A DNA stretch of 64,000 nucleotides from Paucibacter aquatile (lineage in GTDB: Bacteria; Pseudomonadota; Gammaproteobacteria; Burkholderiales; Burkholderiaceae_C): NCBI RefSeq assembly GCF_002885975.1, contig NZ_POSP01000004.1, forward strand, positions 372,001 through 436,000, given 5' to 3'. Below are positions 1 to 9,298 of the stretch, in pieces (positions within the stretch are counted from its first letter, which is position 1; the number at the start of each line of letters is the position of its first letter). The notes under the pieces are model-generated. The model was not told the DNA's origin. It worked only from the letters and a program-made list of their open reading frames with translations, and made no database searches. The position numbers and the translations under genes were made by a program.

Positions 1-2
1 CG

Positions 3-2030
3 GGCGTGGCGGCAGGCACCTTCTATTCGAACGGGATCAAGGCCCTGCGCCGCACCGGCTTCACCAAGCGTGACGCCTTGATGGCGACCCTGGAAGTCCG
101 CGCCTCCAAGGCCTGGACCAGCGTGCTGGACGTGTTCCACACCACGGCCAAGCAGGAAGACACGGCCAACCAGTTCGAAGTGAACCTGGGTGACTACAAC
201 GGCACCAACGGCGCTTACCGCATCGACATCAGCAACGCACAGGTCAACGGCAACGGCACTTTCATCGGTGGCTCGGCGGCCAATCTGTTCCCGCTGGTGC
301 GCGGCATGTACAACAAGCGCGAGGACAAGATCGACGCCGCTGGCTGGAACAACAAGTTCAGCTTCGGCGATGTGAAGGTCATCGCCGATGTCAGCTATTC
401 CAAGGCCAAGCGCGATGAGCTGAACCTAGAGAACAACACCCAGCTGGCGCCGGTCGGTGCGACCTCGGCCTGGCTGGATACCTTGAAGCTCAACTATGCG
501 ACCGGTGGCTTCTCCACCCTGGCGCCCACGCTGAGCTATGCCGATCCGACCAAGCTGCTGCTGCGCGGCACGATTTACGGCTCGGGCTACGGCAAGGTGC
601 CCAGCGTGGAAGACGAGCTCAAGAGCTTCAAGCTGGCCGCCACCATGCCGGCGCCGTCCCTGCTGAGCGGCATCTTCTCGGATGTCGAGGTCGGCCTGAA
701 CTATGCCGATCGCTCCAAGAAGAAGCGCCAGCCGGAAGGCAATATCAATCTGGGCAAGCAGGGCGAGACCGCCATCGGCTCTGAATTCCAGTACGGTCTG
801 GTGGACCTGGGCTTTGCCGGCATTGGCAACATCCCGGCTTGGAACGTGCCGGGTGCGGTGGCCAAGTACATGACTTTCGAGCCCAGCTCGACGGCCGCGA
901 ACTACCTGATCGCCAAGTCCTGGGATGTCAACGAGAAGATCACCACCGGCTTCCTGAAGGGCTTCATTGACTCCAAGTGGGGCGGTGTGGATGTGCGCGG
1001 CAATGTCGGCTTGCAGCTCCAGCGCGTGGACCAGTCCTCGGACGCCATCCGTCTGACCGGCGGCGAGAACCCCAAGCCGGTTCACGACGGCAAGACCTAC
1101 ACCGACGCTCTGCCCAGCATGAACCTGGCCTTCGGTCTGAGCAATGACCAGACCGTGCGTGTCGGCCTGGCCAAGCAAGTGGCCCGCCCGCGTGTGGATC
1201 AGCTGCGCTCGGCCATCGAGTTTGGCGTGGGTGACACCGTGAACTCGCAAGGCTTCCGCGAGCCCGGCGCCAGCGGTGGCAATGCCAAGGTCGACCCCTG
1301 GCGCGCCGTGGCCTTCGACCTGTCCTACGAGAAGTACTTCGGCAACAAGGCTTACGTCGCTGCCGCCTACTTCTACAAGGACCTGAAGAGCTACATCTAC
1401 ACCCAGAAGATCTCGAACTACGACTTCTCGGCCTACCTGCCCGATGTCAAGCCGATCCTGGGTCCCGATGGCAAGCCTCTGCCGATCCAGCCCACGGGCA
1501 CCTACACCGCGCCGGAGAACGGCAAGGGCGGCCGCCTCTCGGGTGTGGAGCTCTCGGCCTCACTGCCCCTGTCCTTGCTGACGCCGGCTTTGAGCGGCTT
1601 CGGCATCCAGGCCAGCGCCAGCTTCACCAGCAGCGGCATCAAGATCCGTGATCCGGAAAGCGCCTCCAGCGTGGGCAGCGGCGACATCACCCTGCCGGGT
1701 CTGTCCAAGCGCGTCACCAACCTGACGGCCTACTATGAGAAAGACGGCTTCGAGTTCCGCATCAGCAACCGCCGCCGCTCGGACTTCATCGGTGAAATCG
1801 GCAACTTCAATGGCGCTCGCACCCTGCGTTATGTCGTGGGTGAGAACATCACCGACGCACAGATCGGCTACAGCTTCAACGATGGCGCCTTCAAGGGCCT
1901 GGGCTTGACACTGCAGGTGAACAACCTCGGTGATGCCGCTTACCAGACCTATGCCGGCAGCAAGGATCGCCCGCTTGAGTACATCAAGTGGGGCCGCAGC
2001 TGGTTGGTGGGCGCAAGCTACAAGTTCTGA
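3..2030 (+). CDS. TonB-dependent receptor, 3' part (5' end outside the window)
   Basis: This is the C-terminal roughly 675 residues of an outer-membrane TonB-dependent receptor, open at the left edge, so the signal peptide and plug domain are not visible. The sequence alternates short aromatic-rich amphipathic stretches with Gly/Asn/Asp loops, as in a 22-stranded barrel. It contains a conserved barrel motif of the ARPRVDQLR type and ends in SWLVGASYKF, with the terminal Phe typical of BamA-recognised outer-membrane proteins. The neighbouring maltodextrin genes suggest a role in maltodextrin uptake like that of Caulobacter MalA. That substrate is an inference from context only. A GTG at position 6 is in frame but is very unlikely to be the true start. 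A Rho-independent terminator follows at 2047. Confidence 0.88.
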   Translation, partial: GVAAGTFYSNGIKALRRTGFTKRDALMATLEVRASKAWTSVLDVFHTTAKQEDTANQFEVNLGDYNGTNGAYRIDISNAQVNGNGTFIGGSAANLFPLVRGMYNKREDKIDAAGWNNKFSFGDVKVIADVSYSKAKRDELNLENNTQLAPVGATSAWLDTLKLNYATGGFSTLAPTLSYADPTKLLLRGTIYGSGYGKVPSVEDELKSFKLAATMPAPSLLSGIFSDVEVGLNYADRSKKKRQPEGNINLGKQGETAIGSEFQYGLVDLGFAGIGNIPAWNVPGAVAKYMTFEPSSTAANYLIAKSWDVNEKITTGFLKGFIDSKWGGVDVRGNVGLQLQRVDQSSDAIRLTGGENPKPVHDGKTYTDALPSMNLAFGLSNDQTVRVGLAKQVARPRVDQLRSAIEFGVGDTVNSQGFREPGASGGNAKVDPWRAVAFDLSYEKYFGNKAYVAAAYFYKDLKSYIYTQKISNYDFSAYLPDVKPILGPDGKPLPIQPTGTYTAPENGKGGRLSGVELSASLPLSLLTPALSGFGIQASASFTSSGIKIRDPESASSVGSGDITLPGLSKRVTNLTAYYEKDGFEFRISNRRRSDFIGEIGNFNGARTLRYVVGENITDAQIGYSFNDGAFKGLGLTLQVNNLGDAAYQTYAGSKDRPLEYIKWGRSWLVGASYKF

Positions 2031-2046
2031 ACCCTGCCTTGACCGC

Positions 2047-2081
2047 AACCCCTGCCGGCCGCCCAGCCCGCAGGGGTTTTT
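2047..2081 (+). terminator. Rho-independent terminator after the TonB receptor
   Basis: A 9-bp stem (AACCCCTGC at 2047-2055 pairing with GCAGGGGTT at 2070-2078) has a 14-base loop and runs into a short T tract. It lies 17 bp after the receptor stop codon. Confidence 0.75.
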
Positions 2082-2130
2082 ACTTTTGGGTAGGCCCAAG
2101 CCTCGGGCCCACAGGACCAGGAAACGCTGA

Positions 2131-4239
2131 ATGAACGACGACCACTGCACCGCATCCGCTGCTCCCGCTTGGCGCCGACGCCATCTGCTCCAGGCGGCTG
2201 GCGCCGCTGCGGCCGCGTCGGCGGCTTCGGTCTGGCCCGGGTCGAGTGCCTGGGCGGCGGAACTGCCGGACGCCGGCCGCTTCATCCGGCCGGCGCAGAT
2301 GACCGGCGCCGCGCTCTCGCCCGATGGCCAGCGCCTCGCCCTGCGTACGACCGGCCCGCATGGCCGCTGGATGCTCAGCGTCCTGCTGCTGGACACCTTG
2401 GCGCCCACCGTGGTCTACAGCAGCGAAGGCGCTGATGTGGGCCGCTTTCTCTGGGTCAACAAGGAGCGCCTGGTCTTTGATTTGCAAGATCGCGAAACGC
2501 CCGAGGGCCGGCAGGATGCGGCGCCCGGTCTGTTTGCTGTCGATCACGATGGCAGCCGCTTTCGGCAGCTGGTCGAGCGCCAGCGGGTGCTGGTTCGCAG
2601 CGGCAACGAAGTCCGCAGCCTGGAGCCCTGGAACACCTTTCTGCTCCATGGTGACACTCAGCGCCGAGGCGATGAGGTGCTGGTGGTGCGCCCCGAGGCT
2701 TACACCGACAAGGAGCTGGGGCATTTCAAGCTCCTGCGCCTGAACACGGTGACGGGTCGCAGCCGGGAGATCGACAGCTTGCCGCAGGCGCAGAGCTGGT
2801 GGTTCGATGCTGCTGGCCATCTGCGCCTGCAGCGCACGCTGGAGGCCTCTGCTGCCGCCGCAGGCGAGCGCGTCGCGGCCCCGCGCGGGCGCTACCTCTG
2901 GCGTGAGTTGGGCAGCGCTTCCGACAAGGAGGCCTGGCGCCCGATCGCCGAGTTCAACCCCATCACCGGCGAAGGTGATTTCCGCGTGCGCCACCTCGGC
3001 GTCGACGGCAAGCTCTACGTCAGCGCCCGCCGCCAGGGCGCCGACAAGCTGGCCTGCTGGTTGCTCGACCCGGCCAGCGGCCAATGGTCAGAGGCCCCGC
3101 TGGCCCAGCACGGGCAGTTCGACATCGATGCCGAGGTGATTGCGCGTCAGGACCGGGTGCTGGGGTTGCGTTTCAGCATCGACGCTGAAATCACGCAGTG
3201 GCTGGATGCGGACATGCAAGCCGTGCAGGCCCAGGTCGACAAGGTGCTGCCGCGCACCGCCAACCGCCTGTCCGTGCCTTGGAGCGGTGATGCGCCCTGG
3301 GTCTTGATCGAAGCCTCGGCCGACATCCAGCCCACGCTCTATTTCCTCTACAACCGTCAGACCCGCAAGTACACCCGCCTGGGCAGCGAGCGGCCTGATG
3401 TCGAGGCCAAGCAGATGGCCGCCATGGACCTGCACCGCCCCAAGGCGCGTGACGGCCTGGAGCTGCCGGCCTGGCTGACTCTGCCCAAGGGCAAGAACCT
3501 GGCCGACAAGCCGCGCCTGCCCCTGGTGATGCTGATCCACGGTGGCCCCTGGGTGCGCGGCCCGGCCTGGGCCTGGGACCCCTATGTGCAGTTCCTGGCC
3601 GCGCGTGGTTATGCCGTGCTGCAGCCTCAGTTCCGCGGCACCTTGGGGCTGGGTCAGAAGCACGAGCGCGCCAGCTGGAAACAGTGGGGCCAGGCCATGC
3701 AGGACGACATCAGCGATGCCACCCGCTGGGCGATTGAGCAGGGCGTGGCCGACCCCGCGCGCATCGCCCTGATGGGTGCCAGCTACGGCGGCTATTCGGC
3801 CCTGATGGGCCTGGTGCGCGAGCCGGGCTTGTACCGCTGCGCCGTGGCCTGGGTGGGCGTGACCGATCTGAATCTGCTCTACAGCGTCAGCTGGAGCGAC
3901 ACCTCGGATGCCATCAAGCAGCATGGCATGCCTGTGCTGCTGGGCGATCCGGTCAAGGACGCGGCCCTGCTGCGCGCCCAGTCGCCGCTCAGCCATGCGG
4001 CCGCGATTCGCCATCCGCTCTTGCTGGCCTACGGTGAGAAAGACCGGCGCGTGCCCCTGATCCACGGCGAGGCCTTCCGCAAGGCCTTGCAGGCCGCGCC
4101 CGGCCGCGCGCCCGACAGCCTGGAGTGGCAGGTCTATGCCGACGAAGGCCATGGCTGGCGCCTGCCCGCCAATGACATCGACTTCTGGAACCGCGCCGCG
4201 CACTTTCTCGATCGCCACCTGGCGGAGGTTCGCAGCTGA
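2131..4239 (+). CDS. S9 family prolyl-oligopeptidase-like peptidase, Tat-exported
   Basis: This 702-residue protein has an N-terminal twin-arginine signal (RRRHLLQAAG followed by an Ala-rich stretch to about residue 42), a beta-propeller-like middle region and a C-terminal alpha/beta-hydrolase domain. The catalytic triad is readable: Ser551 in GASYGGYSA, Asp638 in AYGEKDRRVP and His674 in DEGHGW. Family members cleave short peptides, often in the periplasm. The start at 2131 is preceded by an AGGAAA ribosome site. The gene sits just downstream of the receptor but beyond a terminator, so it probably has its own promoter. S9 peptidases often neighbour TonB receptors in related bacteria; whether they cooperate here is unknown. 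Confidence 0.9.
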   Translation: MNDDHCTASAAPAWRRRHLLQAAGAAAAASAASVWPGSSAWAAELPDAGRFIRPAQMTGAALSPDGQRLALRTTGPHGRWMLSVLLLDTLAPTVVYSSEGADVGRFLWVNKERLVFDLQDRETPEGRQDAAPGLFAVDHDGSRFRQLVERQRVLVRSGNEVRSLEPWNTFLLHGDTQRRGDEVLVVRPEAYTDKELGHFKLLRLNTVTGRSREIDSLPQAQSWWFDAAGHLRLQRTLEASAAAAGERVAAPRGRYLWRELGSASDKEAWRPIAEFNPITGEGDFRVRHLGVDGKLYVSARRQGADKLACWLLDPASGQWSEAPLAQHGQFDIDAEVIARQDRVLGLRFSIDAEITQWLDADMQAVQAQVDKVLPRTANRLSVPWSGDAPWVLIEASADIQPTLYFLYNRQTRKYTRLGSERPDVEAKQMAAMDLHRPKARDGLELPAWLTLPKGKNLADKPRLPLVMLIHGGPWVRGPAWAWDPYVQFLAARGYAVLQPQFRGTLGLGQKHERASWKQWGQAMQDDISDATRWAIEQGVADPARIALMGASYGGYSALMGLVREPGLYRCAVAWVGVTDLNLLYSVSWSDTSDAIKQHGMPVLLGDPVKDAALLRAQSPLSHAAAIRHPLLLAYGEKDRRVPLIHGEAFRKALQAAPGRAPDSLEWQVYADEGHGWRLPANDIDFWNRAAHFLDRHLAEVRS

Positions 4240-4282
4240 GCCTTCCGCCAAAAGCTTTTTCAGAACGCTCTACAGTCCGGCC

Positions 4283-4897
4283 ATGAGCATCGATTCCTCC
4301 GCCCTGGCGGCCCTGGCCGGCCGCTACTCTCAAGGCCCGAAGTACATGACTGCGCCGGCGCCGAGCCGGGCGCAGTGGCAGCAGGCGGCCGAGCTGGCCT
4401 TGCGGGCGCCCGACCATGGTGGCTTGCGGCCGTTTCGCTTTGTGCTGGTGTCCGAGGATCAGCGTGCGTTGCTGGCCGAACTCTTTGTCAATGCCGCTCG
4501 GCGCTGGGGCCAGAGCGAGGCCGAAGATCTGCAGCGCGCCCACGACCGCGCCTGGAACGGGCCCGGCCTGGCCGCCTTGATCGTGCGCCTGCGCGAAGGC
4601 GAGCCCGAGGTGCCGGCCCATGAGCAGCTGCTTTGTGCCGGGGCGGGTTTGATGAACTTCCTCAATGCCCTGCATTTGATGGGTTATGCCGCCAAGACCT
4701 TAAGCGGTGCCGCTCTGCGCGACCCGGCGCTGCAGGCGGCCTTCTGCCAACCCGGCGAGCAACTGCTGGCCTGGGTGCTGGCCGGCACGCCGCTGAAGCC
4801 GGCGGTGGCGCGTGCCAAGCCACGTGGGGACGTGGCGCACGCCCTGGCTGGGGAGGCAGACGAGCTCTGCGCTGACTGGGAGCCGCCGGTCTTCTGA
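4283..4897 (+). CDS. Nitroreductase family protein (YdjA-like)
   Basis: The 204-residue product matches the small single-domain nitroreductases of the YdjA type, FMN-dependent NAD(P)H oxidoreductases that act as homodimers. The N-terminal segment ELALRAPDHGGLRPFRFV is the typical phosphate/FMN-binding region, and GLMNFLNALHLMGYAAKTLSG is the conserved dimer-interface helix. The ATG at 4283 is chosen because family homology begins there; the frame is open further upstream inside the preceding peptidase gene. It lies 43 bp after that gene on the same strand. The natural substrate is not predictable. Confidence 0.85.
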   Translation: MSIDSSALAALAGRYSQGPKYMTAPAPSRAQWQQAAELALRAPDHGGLRPFRFVLVSEDQRALLAELFVNAARRWGQSEAEDLQRAHDRAWNGPGLAALIVRLREGEPEVPAHEQLLCAGAGLMNFLNALHLMGYAAKTLSGAALRDPALQAAFCQPGEQLLAWVLAGTPLKPAVARAKPRGDVAHALAGEADELCADWEPPVF

Positions 4898-5100
4898 GCG
4901 GGTTCGATCATCGTTGCAGCTTCGATTGACTCGGGACCCGCTGGATCCACACCGGACCGGGCTGCGTCTGAATACATCGAGATTGAGGAGTCGGTGCTGT
5001 TTGTGTAATCTTGCAAACACAGGGAACAGCGCATCGCCTGCCTGCGCCAAGACATGGGAGTTGTTGAGCTGCATAGGCTCTTTTCAGGAAAGAAGTACCG

Positions 5101-6018
5101 ATGACGACCCATTTCCAAGACTTGTTCATGAAGCTGCCGATTCCGCTGTGCTGGGTGGCTTCCGATGGTGTGGTCCTGCAGATGAACAAGCGCTTCGAGT
5201 CGGTGTTTGGTTATTCCAAGAAGGACATGCCGATTCTTGACTGCTGGTGGCCCTTGGCCTACCCCGACACCAGCTATCGCGATTGGGTACGTCGCACCTG
5301 GAATGAGGCTTTGGCCTTGGCCGAGGCCGAGAAGCGCGACATCATTCCGATTGAGTATCGGGTCCGTTGCAAAAACCAGCAGACGGTGACCATGGAGATC
5401 TCGGGTATCACATTGGGCGATGGCTTCTTGGCGACTTTCATTGATGTCACCGAGCGCAACGCAGCGCAAGAACGGGTCCAGCATCTGGCCTTTTACGACT
5501 CGCTGACCGATCTTCCTAACCGCCGCTTGCTGGCCACACGCCTGGAGCACTTGATGGCCAAGCTCAAGCGCAGTCAGCGCTGTGCGGCCTTGATGGTTGT
5601 GGATTTGGACAATTTCAAACCTCTCAATGACCGCTGGGGTCATGCAGCCGGTGATCAGGTGTTGGTGGAGGCGGCTCGGCGCATGGTGAATGTGGTGCGA
5701 GCCGTGGACACCGTGTCTCGCGCAGGGGGAGATGAGTTCGTGGTCTTGCTGGACGAGATCGATGCCGATGCAGAGCATGCCGCCCGCGTCGCGATGGACA
5801 TCGCGCGGCGGCTCCAGACCAGCCTGTCGGCGGAGTTTGAGTTGTCCTTGGACAATTTGCTTGCACGAGGCGCCTGTCATCGGGGCAGCGCCAGCATCGG
5901 TGTGGTGCTGTTCGATGGCCGTGTTGCGCGGACGGAGTCCTTGTTCGCTTGCGCCGACACGGCCATGTACGAGGTCAAGCGACAGGGGCGCAACGGTGTG
6001 CTGATGACTCGGGTTTGA
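5101..6018 (+). CDS. PAS-GGDEF diguanylate cyclase
   Basis: The 305-residue protein has a PAS sensory domain (about residues 10-120, with the ATFIDVTERN end typical of PAS/PAC) followed by a GGDEF domain (about 130-300). The active-site loop is intact as RAGGDEF (GGDEF at 209-213), and an RxxD inhibitory site (R200-x-x-D203) sits just upstream, so it should make cyclic di-GMP from GTP with product inhibition. No transmembrane segment is evident, so it is probably cytoplasmic. It stands alone between a nitroreductase-like gene and the convergent LytTR regulator. The signal read by the PAS domain is unknown. Confidence 0.92.
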   Translation: MTTHFQDLFMKLPIPLCWVASDGVVLQMNKRFESVFGYSKKDMPILDCWWPLAYPDTSYRDWVRRTWNEALALAEAEKRDIIPIEYRVRCKNQQTVTMEISGITLGDGFLATFIDVTERNAAQERVQHLAFYDSLTDLPNRRLLATRLEHLMAKLKRSQRCAALMVVDLDNFKPLNDRWGHAAGDQVLVEAARRMVNVVRAVDTVSRAGGDEFVVLLDEIDADAEHAARVAMDIARRLQTSLSAEFELSLDNLLARGACHRGSASIGVVLFDGRVARTESLFACADTAMYEVKRQGRNGVLMTRV

Positions 6019-6088
6019 GTGCTGGTTCTGTCGGCAGTGATCCGTCTGGACCCGTGAGCCGGACGGAGATGCGGCCCGTGGGAAGGGA

Positions 6089-6853
6089 TCACATCTGCTT
6101 GAACAAATGGTTGTAGGCCTCGGCCACGGGCAGAATGTCTGCGTGGTCCTTGAGCCGGACCTGCAGGCGGCCGCGGAAGTCGCGGATGACGCTGGCCACG
6201 GCCGCCACATTGAGCAGGGTGGAGCGGTGGATCTGCCAGAACTGCTGCGGATCGAGTTCTTCGACCAGCTCCTTCAGCGGCTTGCGGATCAGGGCCTCGG
6301 AATCGCGTAGGACCAGGCGCGTGTACTTGCTGTCGGACTGGAAGTACAGCACCTCGTCCACCGTGATCAGGTGCAGGGTTTGACCCACCGAGGCGTTGAT
6401 CCAGCGCAGCGGCGTGCGTGGGGCGCTGGGCTCGGCGGAGGCCGCAGGCTGCCAGGCACGCTCCTGACCCGTCGCCGGACTGGCGAGCCGGGCCTTGAGC
6501 CGGCCGATGGCGGTGAACAGCCGGCTGGGTTCCAGAGGCTTGAGCAAGTAGTCCACCGCGCCATGATCGAAGGCGGCGATGGCATGCTCGTCAAAGGCGG
6601 TGATGAACACCACATGGCTGCGCGTACCCACCTGTCGCGCCACATCGAGACCATTGGCGCCGGGCATTTGGATGTCCAGGAACAGCACATCGGGCGCATG
6701 CAGATCCAGCAAGCGCAGGGCTTCGATGCCATCGGCGGCCTCGCCCACGATGCTCAGCTCGGGCCAGAGCTGGGCCAGGCGCTCGACCAGCTCCTGGCGC
6801 AAGGTGTGCTCATCTTCGGCGACCACGGCGGTCGGTGCGCTCAGGGATCTCAT
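6089..6853 (-). CDS. LytTR-family response regulator
   Basis: The 254-residue protein has an N-terminal receiver domain with an intact phospho-acceptor Asp60 (VLFLDIQMPGANG), acidic pocket Glu13/Asp14, Thr85 and Lys105. A C-terminal LytTR DNA-binding domain follows (about residues 150-254, with IHRSTLLNVAAV). This is the AlgR/LytR architecture. The ATG at 6853 overlaps the stop of the upstream kinase-like gene as ATGA, and the receiver domain begins there; the frame is open further upstream but runs inside that gene. It is the last gene of a three-gene set on the minus strand whose first member is the intact LytS-type kinase. Target promoters are unknown; the adjacent starch genes are obvious candidates. 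Confidence 0.93.
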   Translation of the reverse strand: MRSLSAPTAVVAEDEHTLRQELVERLAQLWPELSIVGEAADGIEALRLLDLHAPDVLFLDIQMPGANGLDVARQVGTRSHVVFITAFDEHAIAAFDHGAVDYLLKPLEPSRLFTAIGRLKARLASPATGQERAWQPAASAEPSAPRTPLRWINASVGQTLHLITVDEVLYFQSDSKYTRLVLRDSEALIRKPLKELVEELDPQQFWQIHRSTLLNVAAVASVIRDFRGRLQVRLKDHADILPVAEAYNHLFKQM

Positions 6854-7956
6854 GGGGGCAGTTCCAGGGTGAAGTGGGTATGGCCGGCCGTGCTGTGACA
6901 GCGCAGGCGCGCGAGCCCGGCGCTGCAGTCGCGCAAGCGGGCCGCCAGTTCTTGCAAGCTGGCGTCGTCGCCGCAGAGGCCCGGCAAGGACAGCTTCAGC
7001 GTCAGGCTCAGGCCTTGCTCGCCTGCGCCGAAGCCGCGCGCCGCCAGCTCGGCCTGCGTGGGCAGGCTGTGTTGGCGCTGCCACGCCAGGCGCAGGGCGC
7101 GTTGCAGCAAGGGCAGCAGCAGCATGGGCGGCAGCGTCCGTTGGCGCAGTGCCTCGGGCCAGTCGGTGCTGAACTGTACCGGGCTGCGGTGGCGGTCGGA
7201 CATGACGGCGAGGTAACTGTCCAGCAGTTCGGTCTCGATCTCGAGGCGGCTGCCGCTTTCACGCAGGCGGGGCAGGGCCACGCGCAGGTGGCGGATCAGA
7301 CGCTCCAGCCGCGCGGGAGCTTCGGCGCTGCTGTCCTGGTAGGCCTGCTCGACATCAACCAGGGTATCGAACAGCAGCTCCGGTTCTACCTGGGCTTGCA
7401 AGGCGGCCAGACGGCTGGCCAGGGCCTGGCGGGCCATGGCGCTGTGGCGCAGCAGCAGCTGGTCCAGCTGTGCCTGTGCCTGGGTCTGGCGCCGCTGCAT
7501 CTCGGTCAGCGCGACCAGCAGGCCACAAGGGATCAGGGCGTACAGCGCGCCGCTGAGCCATTGCTGCCAGCCGAGCGGTGGCCGTGTCATCCCCTTGCGT
7601 TGCCAGAGCAGGGCTTCGTAATCGGGCCAGGCCAGCCCATGAATCACGCCCTGCGCCAGGCCTTGTCCCAACAGAGCGCCGGCCACGGTGGCCGCCACCA
7701 GCAGCCAGATCCGGCGCCCGCCCTCAAGCTGGCTGCGCAGCACCGGCAGCCAGGTCAGCAGCAAGCCCAGCAGCACCAGCTGTGGTTTCAGCAGCTCGCG
7801 TGCCACCGCCAGCTGCCAGCCCGGCACATCGCTGACATGCACCAGCTCGGGCAGGTCGATCAGGCCGTAGAGCAGGGCCAGCAACAGGCCTGACAGGGCT
7901 TCGCGTGGCGTCAACGAGCGCCATGCGGCCCAGGTCCGGGAGGCCAGGCGGCTCAT
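6850..7956 (-). CDS. LytS-type histidine kinase homologue lacking catalytic residues (pseudokinase)
   Basis: The 368-residue protein has several hydrophobic N-terminal segments (about residues 20-150) and a C-terminal region aligning with the His_kinase fold of its neighbour at 7953. The key residues are gone: the motif that reads EPHFLFNTL in the neighbour reads EPELLFDTL here (residues 191-199), replacing the phospho-accepting His with Glu193. The N-box ENAIKHG is QRALRLA, and no DxGxG or GxGxGL ATP-lid motifs remain. It is therefore probably not a kinase. The frame is intact and overlaps both neighbours as ATGA, so it is maintained and translationally coupled. A role as heterodimer partner or regulator of the true kinase is my inference. 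Confidence 0.85.
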   Translation of the reverse strand: MSRLASRTWAAWRSLTPREALSGLLLALLYGLIDLPELVHVSDVPGWQLAVARELLKPQLVLLGLLLTWLPVLRSQLEGGRRIWLLVAATVAGALLGQGLAQGVIHGLAWPDYEALLWQRKGMTRPPLGWQQWLSGALYALIPCGLLVALTEMQRRQTQAQAQLDQLLLRHSAMARQALASRLAALQAQVEPELLFDTLVDVEQAYQDSSAEAPARLERLIRHLRVALPRLRESGSRLEIETELLDSYLAVMSDRHRSPVQFSTDWPEALRQRTLPPMLLLPLLQRALRLAWQRQHSLPTQAELAARGFGAGEQGLSLTLKLSLPGLCGDDASLQELAARLRDCSAGLARLRCHSTAGHTHFTLELPP

Positions 7957-9197
7957 GCCGGCAGGCCCGGGCGGGTCGCCGTAACCGGATGTGACCGGTG
8001 GGCGGATGGAGGCGCCTGCTGGATCATGTTCGAGGCCATGCTTGAGCCCCTGTTCAGGGGCAGTTGCAAGCGCACCCGCACGCCGCGCGGTTCGGCGGCT
8101 TCCAGCACCAGGGCGGCGCGATCCCCGAACAGGGCGCTCAGGCGCGCCCGCGTGTTGGCCAGGCCGACGCCGGAGCCGCCTTGGCCGCTGAAGCCTCGGC
8201 CGTCGTCCAGCACCTGCACACAGAGCTGCTCGCCCTCGGCCTCGGCGCTGATGTGGATGCTGCCGCCCTCGGGCAGGGGAGCGAGGCCATGTTTGATGGC
8301 GTTCTCCACCAAGGTGGGCAGCACCAGCGTGGGCAGGCTGGCGTCGCGCAGCCCAGGCTCGACCGAGACCGTGAAGCGCAGTCGCTCACCCATTCTCATC
8401 TGCAGCACGCTCAGATAGTTGCAGACCAGATCCAGCTCCTGACCCAGGGTCGACTCGCTGCGGCGCATGGCGGGCAGGGCGGCACGCAGATAGGCGATCA
8501 GTGCTTGCAGCATGTCACGGCCGCGTTCCGGTGCGGTCTCGTACAGGCGTTTGACATGGGCCAGGGTGTTGAACAGGAAATGAGGTTCGATCTGCGCCTG
8601 CAAGGCGCTCAGCTGGGCCTCCAGCTGTTGCCCCCTCAGACGCTCTTGTTCGCGGGCATTGGCGGCCAGTTGTTGGTGCAAAGCCTGGTGCCTGCGGGTG
8701 AAGAGCAGCAGGGCATAGGCCGCCCCGCCGATCATGATCCAGAGCAGGGAGGTGGAAAACACCCAGCTCCATTTGAAGACGGCCTCCGGGTTGTCCAGGC
8801 GACCGATGACATGGCGCAGCAGCACGCTGACCGGCGCGGCCAGGCCCAGGGCCAGGCCGCGCCAGCGCAGGGCGGGGCCGGCGTGCTTGCGGTGCTGCAG
8901 CCAGGCTTCCACCAGGGCAATGGCCAGCAGCAGGGTGAAGCCGGTGATCAGGTTCTGTCGGGTGAAGCGCACCCAGAGATGCACCCAGCTTTCCAGTGAA
9001 TCCTCCGGCTTGTACCAATGCAGGGCGCGCGAGGTGGCGACCAGCAAGCACAGGTAGTAGACGGCGGCCACCACCCGCAGCTGGACGATTTGCAGAAAAA
9101 CCTGGCGGCCGCTTTTCGGGCCGGCGCTGCGGGTGTCGTTGAAGGCCATGGACATGGCTGGCATTCTCGCGGCTGGACAAGACCGCTGCTGTGGCAT
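7953..9197 (-). CDS. LytS-type sensor histidine kinase
   Basis: The protein has up to 414 residues with four or more predicted membrane segments (from about residue 33 to 170), a short coiled linker and the His_kinase/HATPase pair. The catalytic features are present: His206 in AQIEPHFLFNTL, N-box Asn299 in VENAIKHG, DDGRG at 331-335 and GSGVGL at 341-346. It should autophosphorylate and pass phosphate to the LytTR regulator two genes downstream. The exact start is uncertain: in-frame ATGs at 9164, 9155 and 9149 are also possible and none has a strong ribosome site. The secreted GH13 gene ends about 100 bp upstream on the same strand, so transcription from the mal operon could reach it. Confidence 0.9.
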   Translation of the reverse strand: MPQQRSCPAARMPAMSMAFNDTRSAGPKSGRQVFLQIVQLRVVAAVYYLCLLVATSRALHWYKPEDSLESWVHLWVRFTRQNLITGFTLLLAIALVEAWLQHRKHAGPALRWRGLALGLAAPVSVLLRHVIGRLDNPEAVFKWSWVFSTSLLWIMIGGAAYALLLFTRRHQALHQQLAANAREQERLRGQQLEAQLSALQAQIEPHFLFNTLAHVKRLYETAPERGRDMLQALIAYLRAALPAMRRSESTLGQELDLVCNYLSVLQMRMGERLRFTVSVEPGLRDASLPTLVLPTLVENAIKHGLAPLPEGGSIHISAEAEGEQLCVQVLDDGRGFSGQGGSGVGLANTRARLSALFGDRAALVLEAAEPRGVRVRLQLPLNRGSSMASNMIQQAPPSAHRSHPVTATRPGLPA

Positions 9198-9298
9198 GCG
9201 ACGAATGCTGCCCTGCGCGGACCAAAGGCGGTTTTTTGCGGCGCGGCGGCGCCCGGTCTGCCGCCGTTGGCGGCGCCGCGAGCGCCTCGCGCCCGGTC

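Noticed and set aside
6042..6066. Hairpin CCGTCTGG/CCGGACGG between the diguanylate cyclase and the LytTR gene as a terminator
   Set aside because: The stem has a mismatch and no T tract follows on either strand.
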